Shown: positions 8,322 to 18,000 of the stretch, piece after piece | Layout of the letters: each line of letters begins with the position of its first letter | Position numbering within the stretch: the stretch's first letter is position 1 | Assembly (NCBI RefSeq): GCF_018614135.1 | Contig: NZ_JAGGOW010000133.1 | Location: forward strand, 1 to 35,407 | Reading direction: 5' to 3' | From: Streptomyces sp. ISL-66 | GTDB taxonomy: Bacteria; Actinomycetota; Actinomycetes; Streptomycetales; Streptomycetaceae | Length of the DNA stretch: 35,407 bases | Position numbers and translations under genes: made by a program | The notes under the pieces: model-generated | Databases searched by the model: none | Seen by the model: the letters and a program-made list of their open reading frames with translations, nothing else | What the model was told of the DNA's origin: nothing

Positions 8322-9494
8322 TCAGACCACCACCGTGGCCCGGAAGACCGTGCCGGTTCCGGACAGTTCGGCCCTTTCGCCCGCCGGTACGAACACGGAC
8401 TCGCCCGGGGACAGGGCCAGTTCACCGGAGTTCGGGGAGGAGGCCTTCGGGGATCCGGCCGTGCAGAGGAGGATCTGCGGGGTGGTGTCGGGGAGCGGTC
8501 GGGGCGCGCCGCCGGGGGCCAGGACGAGGCGGGAGAGCCGGAATTCGTCGATGGGGGTCTCGTAGACCTCTTCGCCGTTGCCCTCGGGGCGCAGGAGGCG
8601 GGGGTCGCCGGGCTCGAAGATGACCACCTTGAGCAGCTCCGGCACGTCGACGTGCTTGGGGGTGAGTCCGCAGCGCAGGACGTTGTCGGAGTTGGCCATG
8701 AGTTCGACCCCGAGGCCGTCGAGGTAGGCGTGCGGGATGCCGGCGCCGAGGAACATGGCTTCGCCGGGCTGGAGTCGCACGTGGTTGAGGAGCATCGCGG
8801 CGATGACGCCCGGGTCGCCCGGGTAGCCGTGGACGAGTCCCGCGTACGGGGCGTACGGGCCCCCGAGCCGCTCGGCGGCAGCCGCGGCCTCGGTGACCGT
8901 ACGGGCCATCTCCGTGCGGTCGGCGGTCAGGACGGCGGTGAGCACCTCGCGCAGCGCCGCCTCCTCGGGGTGGGCCCGCAGGAGGTCGACGTAGGGCTTG
9001 AGGGAGTCGACGCCGAGGCCCTCGAGCAGTTCGGCGGCGGCCAGGGGCGGGCGGAATCCGCACAGGCCGTCGAAGGGGGTGAGGGCGCAGATCAGTTCGG
9101 GCTTGTGGTTGGCGTCCTTGTAGTTGCGCTGCGGCGCGTCGATCGGGACGCCGCGGCGCTCCTCGTCCTCGAACCCGGCCTGGGCCTGGGCGAGGTCGGG
9201 GTGGACCTGGAGGGAGAGCGGGGCTCCGGCGGCGAGGAGTTTGAGGAGGAAGGGCAGCCGGGGGCCGAACTTGTCGACGGCGGCCGGGCCCAGCTCGCCT
9301 TCGGGGTCGGCCGCGATGACCTCCGAGAGGGGGCTCTCGCCGGCTCCGCGGTCCAGCCGGGAGGGGGCGCCGGGGTGGGCTCCCATCCACATCTCGGCCT
9401 GCGGTTCCCCGGTGGGCGCGACTCCGATGAGCTCGGGGATCGCGGTGGTGGATCCCCATGCGTACGGTCGGATCGTGTTGGTGAGGCGGTCCAT
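8322..9494 (-). CDS. manA: mannose-6-phosphate isomerase, class I
   Basis: A zinc-dependent cytosolic enzyme interconverting fructose-6-phosphate and mannose-6-phosphate, the entry step to GDP-mannose for glycans. It has 390 residues, the normal size for class I. Zinc and active-site motifs are visible: LSLQVHPD, YKDANHKPELICAL, the loop before FLGAGIPHAYLDG, and MANSDNVLRCGLTPKHVD. The C-terminal cupin half ends with VFVPAGERAELSGTG. ATG at 9494 is preceded by AGGAAG with a 7-base spacer. It follows the SIS-domain gene by 38 bases, so the two are probably co-transcribed. Confidence 0.95.
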   Translation of the reverse strand: MDRLTNTIRPYAWGSTTAIPELIGVAPTGEPQAEMWMGAHPGAPSRLDRGAGESPLSEVIAADPEGELGPAAVDKFGPRLPFLLKLLAAGAPLSLQVHPDLAQAQAGFEDEERRGVPIDAPQRNYKDANHKPELICALTPFDGLCGFRPPLAAAELLEGLGVDSLKPYVDLLRAHPEEAALREVLTAVLTADRTEMARTVTEAAAAAERLGGPYAPYAGLVHGYPGDPGVIAAMLLNHVRLQPGEAMFLGAGIPHAYLDGLGVELMANSDNVLRCGLTPKHVDVPELLKVVIFEPGDPRLLRPEGNGEEVYETPIDEFRLSRLVLAPGGAPRPLPDTTPQILLCTAGSPKASSPNSGELALSPGESVFVPAGERAELSGTGTVFRATVVV

Positions 9495-9532
9495 CGGTCG
9501 TCTTCCTGAGTGAGAGGGCACGGCTGTGCGCC

Positions 9533-10666
9533 TCAGCTGCGTCCCCCGGAGGCCAGCGCCAGGTAGGCGGTGGCGAAGTCCGTGACGGCGAGGAGTTCGG
9601 CGAGCTGTTCCAGCTCGGTGCCCTCCTCCGGTTCGAGCTCGCTGATGGCCGTGTCGTGGCTGAGCGCGAGCTCTCGGGCGGCGGGGGCGGCCGTCAGTCC
9701 GCCCGCGGGCCGGTCGCGCAGCAGGACGACGCGTGCGCGCATGGCCTGTGGTTCTTCCAGCCGGTCGCGGAAGAAGTCCTCGGGGTCGGCGCCGGCGGCG
9801 AAGGAGCCGGCGAGCAGGACTCCGTGGGCCGGCAGGGCCTCGGGGAGGTCGGCGGCGAGTGCGGGGCGCCCGGCGAGCTCGGCGAGGGTCGCGGCGAAGC
9901 GGCGGCCGGCGGGCCCGGCTCCGGTGCCCTCGCTCCAGATCAGGGGGAGGGAGTCGGCGAGCTCGGACGCGAGGGTCTTGGCCGGGTTGGAGTAGGTGGC
10001 GATGGCGGGGCCGCAGCGTTCGGCGGTGCGGTCGAGCCGGTCGGCGACGAGCTGCAGGGTGTGCGGGGCGGCGGTGATCAGGCCGACCCGGTCGAGGAGC
10101 ACCAGCAGCGGCGTCAGCAGGGCCCACAGGGCGCCGGGTCCGGCCGCGGCGGATTCGTCGTACTCCTGGTACGGGGCTTTCGCCATCGGTACGAGGAGTC
10201 CGTGCGCGCCCTCCACCGCCTCGCTCAGCGGCGACCGCTCGGGCGCGACGGCGACGACGGCGCAGCCGCGCCGGTAAGCCTGTTCGGCGAGGACGGCGAG
10301 GCCCGGCTCGGTGCCGTCGGTGGTGGCGATGAGCAGGAGGTCCACGGGGCCGGCCCAGCCGGGCAGGGTCCAGCGCAGCGCCCCGGCGGCGTGCGCGACG
10401 CCGGTGGGGTGGAGCCGGATGACGGGCGCGGAGGCTCCGGCGAGCGCTCCGAGCAGGTCCGCCACGCCGGTGGCGGCCGTGCCGGGTCCGGCGATGAGGA
10501 CCGCGCGCGGGCGGCCGTCGGGACGGAGGTCGGCCAGGCCCGCCTCGGTGGCGTGCCGGGCCGCAGTGCGCACCCTGGCCCCGGCCTCGGCGGCGCCGCG
10601 CAGGAGGCCGCGGCGGTCGGCGCGGGCGAGATCGTCAGGTGCGTCGAGGAGCGACTCGTCGAGCAT
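9533..10666 (-). CDS. SIS domain protein, phosphoglucose/phosphomannose isomerase-like
   Basis: A 377-residue protein with an N-terminal sugar isomerase (SIS) fold: AVLIAGPGTAATGVADLLGAL and LLLIATTDGTEPGLAVLAEQAYRRGC correspond to its two phosphosugar-binding strands. A second, degenerate SIS half carries ATYSNPAKTLASELADSLPLIW, typical of the bifunctional phosphoglucose/phosphomannose isomerase C-terminal domain. It sits between manA and a trm112-like gene, the same order I recall for Rv3255c-Rv3257c in M. tuberculosis. A role in hexose-phosphate isomerisation is likely, but catalytic residues are not obviously complete, so a regulatory role is possible. The ATG is preceded by GGAGG with a short 4-base spacer. 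Confidence 0.85.
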   Translation of the reverse strand: MLDESLLDAPDDLARADRRGLLRGAAEAGARVRTAARHATEAGLADLRPDGRPRAVLIAGPGTAATGVADLLGALAGASAPVIRLHPTGVAHAAGALRWTLPGWAGPVDLLLIATTDGTEPGLAVLAEQAYRRGCAVVAVAPERSPLSEAVEGAHGLLVPMAKAPYQEYDESAAAGPGALWALLTPLLVLLDRVGLITAAPHTLQLVADRLDRTAERCGPAIATYSNPAKTLASELADSLPLIWSEGTGAGPAGRRFAATLAELAGRPALAADLPEALPAHGVLLAGSFAAGADPEDFFRDRLEEPQAMRARVVLLRDRPAGGLTAAPAARELALSHDTAISELEPEEGTELEQLAELLAVTDFATAYLALASGGRS

Positions 10667-10762
10667 GCGGCCTCCGGCTGTGTCTGTGACGTGTCCAGTG
10701 GTGACGGAACCTGTGGAGTGACGGAACCAGTCTCAGCGTTTGCGCGGCGTGGAGGTGGCAGC

Positions 10763-10951
10763 TCAGGCGGGGCGGCGCGCCTCGTCCACGAGGAGCACCG
10801 GAATGCCGTCGCGGACCGGGTAGGCGAGGCCGCAGTCCTGGCCTCCGGTGCAGATCAGCTCGGGGGCCTCCGCGTCGGCCGACTTGTCCTCGAGGGGCGA
10901 GTGGCAGGCGGGGCAGGCGAGGATCTCCAGGAGGCCGGCTTCGAGCGGCAT
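10763..10951 (-). CDS. Trm112 family zinc protein
   Basis: A 62-residue zinc-ribbon protein starting MPLEAGLLEILACPACHSPL. Cysteines at 13, 16, 34 and 40 (CPAC and CTGGQDC) form the metal site, and the C-terminal YPVRDGIPVLL is the family hallmark. Eukaryotic Trm112 activates methyltransferases; the bacterial YcaR-like members have no settled role. I chose ATG at 10951 because the family begins here and AAGGG lies 11 bases upstream; a longer in-frame start at 11008 would add a non-conserved basic extension overlapping the upstream hairpin. It is probably the first gene of the trm112-SIS-manA transcript. Confidence 0.88.
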   Translation of the reverse strand: MPLEAGLLEILACPACHSPLEDKSADAEAPELICTGGQDCGLAYPVRDGIPVLLVDEARRPA

Positions 10952-10994
10952 GGCGGCGGGTTCCCTTCGGGATGCGGATGGGGCCTGGTCAGCG

Positions 10995-11040
10995 TACCGC
11001 CGAGTCACCTGCGGTGCGGTCGGAAGGTGACTCGGCGGTA
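10995..11040 (-). terminator. hairpin terminator after manB
   Basis: A perfect 15-bp stem (10995-11009 with 11026-11040) with a 16-base loop, 21 bases past the manB stop codon. It separates manB from the trm112-SIS-manA group, which therefore probably has its own promoter or depends on read-through. Confidence 0.8.
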
Positions 11041-11060
11041 GTGGCGCCGGTCCGGTCGCC

Positions 11061-12431
11061 TCAGGCGCGGATGAGGGCCAGGACCTCGTCGCGGACCTTG
11101 GCGAGGGTGGCGGGGTCGCGGGCCTCGACGTTGAGGCGGAGCAGCGGCTCGGTGTTGGAGGCGCGCACGTTGAACCACCAGTCGGTGCTGGTGACGGTGA
11201 GGCCGTCCAGTTCGTCCAGGGTGATGTCCGGCTGCGCGCCGTACGTCTCCTTGATGGCGGCGACGCGGCCGACCTGGTCGGCGACGGTGGAGTTGATCTC
11301 GCCCGAGCCCGCGTAGCGGTCGTAGGAGGAGACCAGCTCGGAGAGGGGGCCGTCCTGGCCGCCGAGGGCCGCGAGGACGTGAAGCGCGGCGAGCATGCCG
11401 GTGTCCGCGTTCCAGAAGTCCTTGAAGTAGTAGTGCGCGGAGTGCTCGCCGCCGAAGATGGCGCCGGACTTGGCCATCTCCTCCTTGATGAAGGAGTGGC
11501 CGACGCGGGTGCGGACCGGGGTGCCGCCGTTCTCGCGGACGACCTCGGGGACGGACCAGGACGTGATCAGGTTGTGGATCACGGTGCCGGTGCCGCCGTT
11601 GCGGGCCAGTTCGCGGGCGGCGACCAGGGCGGTGATGGCGGACGGGGAGACGCCCTCGCCGCGCTCGTCGACGATGAAGCAGCGGTCGGCGTCGCCGTCG
11701 AAGGCGATGCCGAGGTCCGCGCCCTCGGACTTCACGCGGGCCTGCAGGTCGACGATGTTCTTCGGGTCGAGGGGGTTGGCCTCGTGGTTGGGGAAGGTCC
11801 CGTCCAGCTCGAAGTACATGGGGACGAGGTCCAGCGGGAGGCCGGCGAAGACGGTGGGGACGGTGTGGCCGCCCATGCCGTTGCCCGCGTCGACGACGAC
11901 CTTGAGGGGGCGGATGGCGGTGAGGTCGACCAGGCCCTTGAGGTGCTCGGCGTAGCCGGGGAGGCTGTCCAGCTCGGTGATGGTGCCCGGGACGGTGCCG
12001 GCGGGGATCGCGGGGGCGCCTTCGTCGGTCCACTTCTCGGCGAGCCCGCGGATGGTGGCGAGACCGGTGTCCTGGCCCACGGGGGCGGCGCCGGCCCGGC
12101 AGAGCTTGATGCCGTTGTACTGGGCCGGGTTGTGCGAGGCCGTGAACATCGCTCCGGGCAGGTTCAGGCTGCCGGAGGCGTAGTACAGCTGGTCGGTGGA
12201 GCACAGTCCGATCAGGGTGACGTCGACGCCGCGGGCGGCCGCGCCGCGGGCGAAGGCGCCGGACAGGGCGGGCGACGAGGGGCGCATGTCGTACCCGACG
12301 ACGATCGCGGTGGCGCCGGTGACCTCGACGAATGCGGCACCGAACACTTCGGCCAGGGACTCGTCCCACTCGTCCGGGACGACGCCCCGTACGTCATAAG
12401 CCTTGATGATGTTCGAAAGATCGGTGGCCAC
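11061..12431 (-). CDS. manB: phosphomannomutase/phosphoglucomutase
   Basis: A cytosolic alpha-D-phosphohexomutase converting mannose-6-phosphate to mannose-1-phosphate (often also glucose phosphates) for nucleotide-sugar synthesis. The 456 residues contain all four domains: the phosphoserine loop FTASHNPAQYNG (Ser near residue 98), the Mg-binding DGDADR (near 240), the sugar-binding GEHSAHYYF (near 320), and the phosphate-binding RASNTEPLLRLNVEA near the C-terminus. The GTG at 12431 is preceded by AGGAGG with a 7-base spacer, far better than the longer in-frame start at 12467. With manA and the SIS gene it forms the mannose-phosphate supply line for the envelope glycosyltransferases nearby. 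Confidence 0.94.
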   Translation of the reverse strand: MATDLSNIIKAYDVRGVVPDEWDESLAEVFGAAFVEVTGATAIVVGYDMRPSSPALSGAFARGAAARGVDVTLIGLCSTDQLYYASGSLNLPGAMFTASHNPAQYNGIKLCRAGAAPVGQDTGLATIRGLAEKWTDEGAPAIPAGTVPGTITELDSLPGYAEHLKGLVDLTAIRPLKVVVDAGNGMGGHTVPTVFAGLPLDLVPMYFELDGTFPNHEANPLDPKNIVDLQARVKSEGADLGIAFDGDADRCFIVDERGEGVSPSAITALVAARELARNGGTGTVIHNLITSWSVPEVVRENGGTPVRTRVGHSFIKEEMAKSGAIFGGEHSAHYYFKDFWNADTGMLAALHVLAALGGQDGPLSELVSSYDRYAGSGEINSTVADQVGRVAAIKETYGAQPDITLDELDGLTVTSTDWWFNVRASNTEPLLRLNVEARDPATLAKVRDEVLALIRA

Positions 12432-12509
12432 TGCCTGCCCTCCTGAAGGTGATCTGCTGTGGACCAAACCTACCGTGGACGTGGAGTCGCATTTCAGACG
12501 ATCGGAGCG

Positions 12510-12890
12510 TCAGGAATCGGGCGAACGCAGGACCCTCAGGTGTCCGCGACGTGTCTCGCCCGTACCGGAACCGGTCCGGCCCGCGGCGCCGCCCCGGGCC
12601 TCGGGGACGCGCTCGGGCGGGCGCGCGGCTTCCCGTACGGCGTTGGCGAGGGCTTCGAGGTCGTCGCCGGTGGGCCGGGAGGGCGCGGATCCGCCGGTGA
12701 GGCGTACGACGTCCCAGCCGCGCGGGGCGGTCATCCGCTCCGCGTGCTCGGCGCACAGGTCGTAGCAGTGGGGTTCGGCGTAGGTGGCGAGCGGGCCGAG
12801 GACTGCGGTCGAATCGGCGTAGACGTACGTCAGCGTCGCGACGGCAGGGCGGCCGCACGCGGTGCGAGAACAGCGACGTACAAGGCTCAC
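12510..12890 (-). CDS. DUF3499 family protein
   Basis: A 126-residue actinobacterial protein of unknown function. The conserved N-terminal ~70 residues hold paired cysteines in RRCSRTACGRPAVATLTYVYA and PHCYDLCAEHAERM, suggesting a small zinc-binding fold. The rest is Arg/Pro/Gly-rich and probably disordered. GTG at 12890 puts the start just before the conserved VRRCSRTACG block. No Shine-Dalgarno is present, and TACCGT lies 8 bases upstream (12899-12904), so the message may be leaderless. Its neighbours manB and a divergent zincin-like peptidase match the conserved actinobacterial order (Rv3257c-Rv3259 by memory). Confidence 0.85.
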   Translation of the reverse strand: MSLVRRCSRTACGRPAVATLTYVYADSTAVLGPLATYAEPHCYDLCAEHAERMTAPRGWDVVRLTGGSAPSRPTGDDLEALANAVREAARPPERVPEARGGAAGRTGSGTGETRRGHLRVLRSPDS

Positions 12891-12992
12891 GACGTTGGAC
12901 GGTACCGCACTCTTGACCGGGCCGCGACGACTCTCCCCCCGGCCACTCGCCCGTGTCGGCTCATCACCCCCGCCCGGGCGGGAGGTGCGGGC

Positions 12993-12998
12993 TACCCT
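12993..12998 (+). promoter_or_regulatory. -10 element of a probable leaderless transcript
   Basis: TACCCT ends six bases before the GTG at 13005, placing the expected transcription start on the start codon. The peptidase gene has no Shine-Dalgarno, consistent with leaderless translation. No -35 is recognisable. Confidence 0.5.
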
Positions 12999-13004
12999 GC
13001 GGGG

Positions 13005-13493
13005 GTGACGGACAGCTCCCTGCCTCCCCTTCCCCCGCCCCTGCCCCTCCCGGAGGCCTCCGCCGACGGCGAGCCGAGAGTACGGCGGCGCGACCGGCAC
13101 GGACGGGGGATGCGCGGGCCGGTGGCCCCTCCGCAGGTGCCGCTGTCGGCGAGCCGGTCGGAGCTCTTCGGCGATCTCGTACGGGACTCCGTGGAGCGCC
13201 TGGAGCGGCGCTGGCCCCAGCTGGCGGAGGTGGAATTCCTGGTCGGCGACGTCCCGGGACCGCCCGGCGGCGCGGACGCGGGCTGGAACGACGAGGCGGT
13301 GCCGCTGGGGGCGCTCGCCGAGCCGGGCGGCGGCCGCCCGCCCCGGATCGTGGTGTTCCGGCGGCCGGTGGAGATCAGGACGAAGACGCGGGACGAGAAA
13401 GCGCTGCTCGTACACGAGATCGTGGTGGAACAGGTGGCGGAGCTGCTCGGGCTGTCACCTGAGACGGTGGATCCGAGGTACGGGCAGGACTAG
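13005..13493 (+). CDS. metallopeptidase family protein (zincin-like, DUF1025)
   Basis: A 162-residue protein of the small zincin-like family. The first ~45 residues are Pro/Arg-rich. The conserved part starts at SRSELFGDLVRDSVERLERRWPQLAEVEFLV and contains the zinc-binding helix HEIVVEQVAELLG, in which the HE pair corresponds to the HExxH-like site (the second His is replaced by Glu/Gln in this family). Actual peptidase activity is unproven. GTG at 13005 is the most sensible start: upstream in-frame sequence is non-conserved and overlaps the divergent DUF3499 gene. Transcription is likely leaderless. The gene is convergent with DUF5719 across a strong hairpin. Confidence 0.85.
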   Translation: MTDSSLPPLPPPLPLPEASADGEPRVRRRDRHGRGMRGPVAPPQVPLSASRSELFGDLVRDSVERLERRWPQLAEVEFLVGDVPGPPGGADAGWNDEAVPLGALAEPGGGRPPRIVVFRRPVEIRTKTRDEKALLVHEIVVEQVAELLGLSPETVDPRYGQD

Positions 13494-13516
13494 TGCCGCG
13501 GCCTGGGTGCCGTGGC

Positions 13517-13551
13517 CCTGGTGCCGTGGCCTTCCCGGTCACGGCACCAGG
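13517..13551. terminator. bidirectional terminator between peptidase and DUF5719 genes
   Basis: A 15-bp stem with one G-T pair (13517-13531 with 13537-13551) around a 5-base loop, located between two convergent stop codons. Confidence 0.85.
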
Positions 13552-13559
13552 CCCTCCCG

Positions 13560-15053
13560 TCAGTCCTCGGTGAGGACCGACAGGTCCTGGGTGGCCTGGG
13601 GGACCGAGACCGTCGAGCGGTCGTCCGACAGGGTCTGGACGGTGAACATCGGGGTGCCGTCGCGCGGCAGGGTCAGCGTGCGGGACGCGTGGACCGGGCC
13701 GCCCGTGAGTGTTTCCACCGTCAGCGCGTAGGGGCCCTTGCCGCCCGTCGGGGCGAGCGTCAGGGTCTGGGTCGTGCCCGCCTTGACGGTGACCTCCTTG
13801 GAGGCCGGCTCGCCGCCCTCCGTGCCCGCCGAGGCCGTCACCTTGACCGTCGCGTCGGCGCCGGACGCCGCCGTCAGGGCCAGGACCGTCGCGTTCTCCT
13901 CCGGGCGGTTGTCGGCCACGGTCGCCCGCTGGCCCACCGGCGCGGCCGCCTGGACGAAGCCGAGGTCCTGCTTGGCGCCGCTGCCGCGCACGATCCGTAC
14001 CGCCGCGACGACCGGGACGGTCTGCTTGCCTTCGGCCGGGGACAGGACGAGGGAGCCCGCTTCGCCGCGCGTGACGTCCTTGAGGTCCGCGCTCGCGGTC
14101 ATCCCGGCCTTGACGTGGAGCTGTTCGTTGCCCGCCGGGGTGAGGGAGCCGTTCGCCGCGGCCAGGCGGATCGTGAGGTCCGCGTCCTCTTCGCCGGGCG
14201 CGAAGGCGATCAGGCGCACCGAGGTGGCGTCCGCCGGGATGCCCGGCAGGACCAGCGTCCCCGCCGGGTCGATCGAGGCGGGCAGCCAGTCCGCGCCGAC
14301 CCCTTCTTCGCCGACCTGGGCGGTGGCCCCGATGCGGCCGGCGCGGGTCGTCACGTGGGCGGTGACGTCCGCGAGCTGCGCGCCGGGGGCGAGGGAGGAC
14401 AGGGAGATGGCCTTGCTGGACTTCGGGTCGATGCGGATGTTCTCGCTGGTGCCCGCTTCGGTCTTGACCGCGCCGTCGGGGCCGAACAGCTTGATGTCCA
14501 CCACGGCCGCGTCGTCGTCCGGGTTGGTGAAGTGGACGTAGTCCTCGCGCCCCTTCGCGGTGCTCACGCCGGGGAACCAGAAGTCGGTGCCGGGCGCGGT
14601 GCAGCCGACGCCGAGCAGGCCGCGCGTGCGGCCGACCGAGACCAGCGTGGTCTGCTGCGCGCTCCAGCCGGGTGCGAGGAACCCGTCCGCCGTGCCGGTG
14701 AGCGCGGGGGCCTCGGCTCCGGAGGCCTTGGCTCCGACGGGCTTGCCGGGCTCCTTGAGCTCCAGTACCGGCTTGGCGTCCTTGGTCGCGCCCAGCAGCC
14801 GGGCCGTGCCCGTGCCGCCCGCGGCGGCCGCGCCGGGGGTGATGGCGGTGTACGCGGTGTCGGCGATGTCGGAGGTGCTGGGCGAGGGGCACACCAGCAG
14901 GGACCGCTCGACGGGCATCCGGGCGGCGGTCTTGCCGGACGCGGCCGCCGCGGGGGCGCCGTCGGCGGCGGGCGCGGTGAGGGTGGCCAGGCCGGTGACG
15001 GCGGCCAGGGCCGCCGTGACCGCGGCGAGCGTCAGGGGTACGCGCTGCTTCAC
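13560..15053 (-). CDS. DUF5719 family secreted protein
   Basis: A 497-residue exported protein. KQR followed by a hydrophobic Ala/Leu/Val stretch (residues ~5-30) is a signal peptide or N-terminal anchor. The remainder is beta-rich and repetitive, with Thr/Ala/Gly-rich strands and two cysteines early on (LLVCPSPS and GVGCTAPG) that may form a disulfide. Function is unknown. The GTG start overlaps the stop of the upstream glycosyltransferase by four bases (GTGA), so the two are translationally coupled and probably act together at the cell surface. The gene ends at a strong bidirectional hairpin. Confidence 0.88.
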   Translation of the reverse strand: MKQRVPLTLAAVTAALAAVTGLATLTAPAADGAPAAAASGKTAARMPVERSLLVCPSPSTSDIADTAYTAITPGAAAAGGTGTARLLGATKDAKPVLELKEPGKPVGAKASGAEAPALTGTADGFLAPGWSAQQTTLVSVGRTRGLLGVGCTAPGTDFWFPGVSTAKGREDYVHFTNPDDDAAVVDIKLFGPDGAVKTEAGTSENIRIDPKSSKAISLSSLAPGAQLADVTAHVTTRAGRIGATAQVGEEGVGADWLPASIDPAGTLVLPGIPADATSVRLIAFAPGEEDADLTIRLAAANGSLTPAGNEQLHVKAGMTASADLKDVTRGEAGSLVLSPAEGKQTVPVVAAVRIVRGSGAKQDLGFVQAAAPVGQRATVADNRPEENATVLALTAASGADATVKVTASAGTEGGEPASKEVTVKAGTTQTLTLAPTGGKGPYALTVETLTGGPVHASRTLTLPRDGTPMFTVQTLSDDRSTVSVPQATQDLSVLTED

Positions 15054-18000
15054 TGCTGGGGGCTCCCGTCCGGACGCGGGACGTGGCGCCCGTCGTGCTG
15101 TCCGTCGTGCTGCTGTCCATAGGTGTCGTACGGCTCGTACGGGTACGGGTACTGCTCGTGGTCCCGCTGCTGCGGGGGCTGCTGCTGGTACGGCTGCTCC
15201 GCGTACGGCTGTTCGCTGTACTGCTGCTCCGCGTACTGCTGCTCGGCGTACGGCTGCTGCGGCTGCCCGCCGTAGGGGTACGGCTCGTACGGCGGCTGCT
15301 GGGGCTGTTGCTGTTCCTGCGGCTGCTGCGGCTGCTGCTGCTGCGGCTCCTGGTGGCCGTAGGCGTAACCGTCCTGGTCCCCGTACGCCTGCTGGTAGGC
15401 GTACCCGTCGTCCCCGTACGCCTGCTGCTCCGGGATCTGCGCGTACGGGTCGGCGGCGACGGCGGCCTCGGCGGGGGCTTCGGCCTCCGTCTCGGACTGC
15501 TCGCGCAGGCGGCGGGCGCGGCGGCCCTCGCCGGCCTCCTCGGCGGGCGCGGCCTCCTCCTCGGGGAGGTCGTCGTCGAGGCTGGTGCGGCGGCCCGGGA
15601 GGGCCATCACGAGCAGGACCAGCGCGAGCAGACCCTGCGCCCAGTGCCAGGCGGTCCGGGTGAGGGCGTCGTCGTGGACGAGGTCGAGGCGGCCGCCGCC
15701 GGCGGGGAGCTCGAAGCCCTGGGCCCAGCCGTCGAGCGTCTTGGCCTTGAGCGGCTTGCCGTCGAGGGTGGCCTGCCAGCCGGCCGCGGCCTTGTCCGCG
15801 ATGCGCAGCGTGCGGCCGGCCTCGCCCGCCGGGATCTTGCTGTGGACCTCGACGGGGCCGGAGGCGACGGGGATCGGGGCCTCGCCCGGCTTGGCGGGGA
15901 GGATGACGGCGCGGGCGACCTGGCGGTCCACGCGCCACAGGGCGCTGCCTTCGAGCTTGCTGAGGCGGCTGAGTCCGGGGGTGGCGTCGAGGACGCGGCC
16001 GATCTGCGCCGGGGCTCCGTCGCGGACCAGGACGTAGCGGATGGCGAAGCCGCCGAGCTGGTCGGTCTGGTCGGCGCCGGATCCGGCGACGAGGCTGGAG
16101 ACGACCTTGTCGAGGCGGCTGTCGCTGCCGGCCTGGGCGGCGAGTTCGGCGTCGCCGAGGCGGCCGCCGGAGCCGCGTACGAGGCTGTAGGAGACGGCGG
16201 CCGGGGAGGTCGCGCCGATGACGAGGGTGCGGGCCTGGTCGCGGGTGCCGCTCTCTTCGGCGACGAACGCGGGGACCTGGACCGGGTCGCGGCGCTCCAG
16301 CGGGCCGGCGGCTCCGCTGAGCATCCAGCCGGCGGCGCCGATCAGCGGGCCGACGGCGGCGGCGAGCGCGATGAGGACGGCGAGCGGCTGGCGCCAGCCG
16401 AAGCTGCGGGCGGCCACGCGCTCCTTGGCTCCGTCGGCGCCGACGGCGGCGGCGGCCAGCAGGGCGAGTCCGTAGACGAGGGTGGCGGGGCCGGCCCAGG
16501 TGGTGCGGTTGACGAGCACGGCGAGGACGAGCGCGGCCAGGGCGGCGGCCCAGGCGGTGCGGACGGCGAACTGCCGCTCGGTGCGCAGCAGGGCGGCGAG
16601 GGCGGCGAGGACGACGCCGATGAGGATCAGCCCGCCGGCGGTGCGGGGTCCGCCGGGGCTGATGCCGAGCAGGTCCAGGGCTCCGGCCGAGCCGGCTCCG
16701 TAGGGCAGTCCGGCCTCGTTCAGGAAGCGGCCGGGGTGGGTGAGCAGGCTCAGCGACCAGGGGGCGAGGGCCAGGAGGGGGACGGCGAGCGTCGCGAGGA
16801 GGCGCGGTCCGTACGTCTTCCAGTGCGCGCGGCGCAGGACGAGCGCGGCGGCTCCGAGTACGGCGGCGAGCGGCCAGACGACGGGGGTGAAGGCGGCGGC
16901 CAGGGTCAGCAGGAGGGTGTAGGTCCAGACCGAGCGCCAGGTGCCGCCGGGGTTCTCGGCGTCCCGCGGGCCCTGCGGGCCGCCGAAGCCGAAGGCGGCG
17001 ACGGCGGAGCGGGCGATGAGCGGGAGCAGGATCGCGAGGACGGCGGTGCCGAGCCGTCCGCCGGCGAGGGCTCCGGTGACGGCGGGGAGGAAGGCGTAGG
17101 CGACGGCGGCCCAGGCGCGCAGCAGCCGGGATTCGACGAGCGGCCGGGAGGCGAAGTAGGCGCTGAGTCCGGCGAGCGGGACGGAGCAGACGAGGAGCAG
17201 CGTCAGGGCGGCGTTGGTGGAGCCGAAGAGCAGGGTGGAGAGGGCTCCGAGGACGGCGAGGTAGGGCGGTGCTCCGGTGGTGGTGCCGGTGCCGACGGGC
17301 TGCCAGTCGTCGGCGTAGGTGCGCCAGAGGTCGAGTCCGCCGTCGGGGGCGGGGAGCAGGGCGCCGCCCATGAGGGAGCCGCCGCCGAGCAGGGAGCGGC
17401 AGGCGATGACGGAGACGAGCAGGAGGAGGGCGAAGAGGACGGGCGCGGGCTTGCGGGCGATCCGCTTGATGCGCGCGAACTGTTCGATCTCCAGGTAGTC
17501 GGCGTCGTCGTCGGCGCCGGGACCGGATTCGACGGCTCCGCCGTGCCGGCCGGCGCCCGTGTGGGTGGCCTCGGTGTCGCGGTCGGCGCCGAAGTAGCCG
17601 GCGAGCTGCTCGGCGTTGGCGCGCAGGGTGGCGCCGGGCGGGGGAAAGAGGGGGCGCAGGTCCTTGGCGGGGACGGCGGGGCGGCGGCGCGCTCTGCGGG
17701 CGGCGAGGACGCGGCCGGGGCGGAGCAGGGTGGCGAGGAGGCCGGTGATCTCGTCGACGGCCTGTCCGGGGGCCTTGCCGACGAGGTAGGCCAGGGTGCG
17801 CAGGACGGTGCCGACGAGGACGCGCAGCAGGACGTACGGGAGGGCGCGGCCGGAGCTGTTGGCCAGCATGGTGTAGACGGCGCCGGCCTTGTCGACGCGG
17901 TGCGGGCTGGCGGTGGAGCGGCCGGCGCAGTCGACGGTGCGGCGTTCGCGGGCGGAGGCCTCGGCGTGCCGCAGGACGGCGTCGGGGGCGATGAGGACGG

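Noticed and set aside
8322..10127. A 601-codon frame merging manA with upstream sequence
   Set aside because: The extra N-terminal part is an Arg/Pro-rich shadow of the SIS gene; the manA start at 9494 has a good ribosome site.
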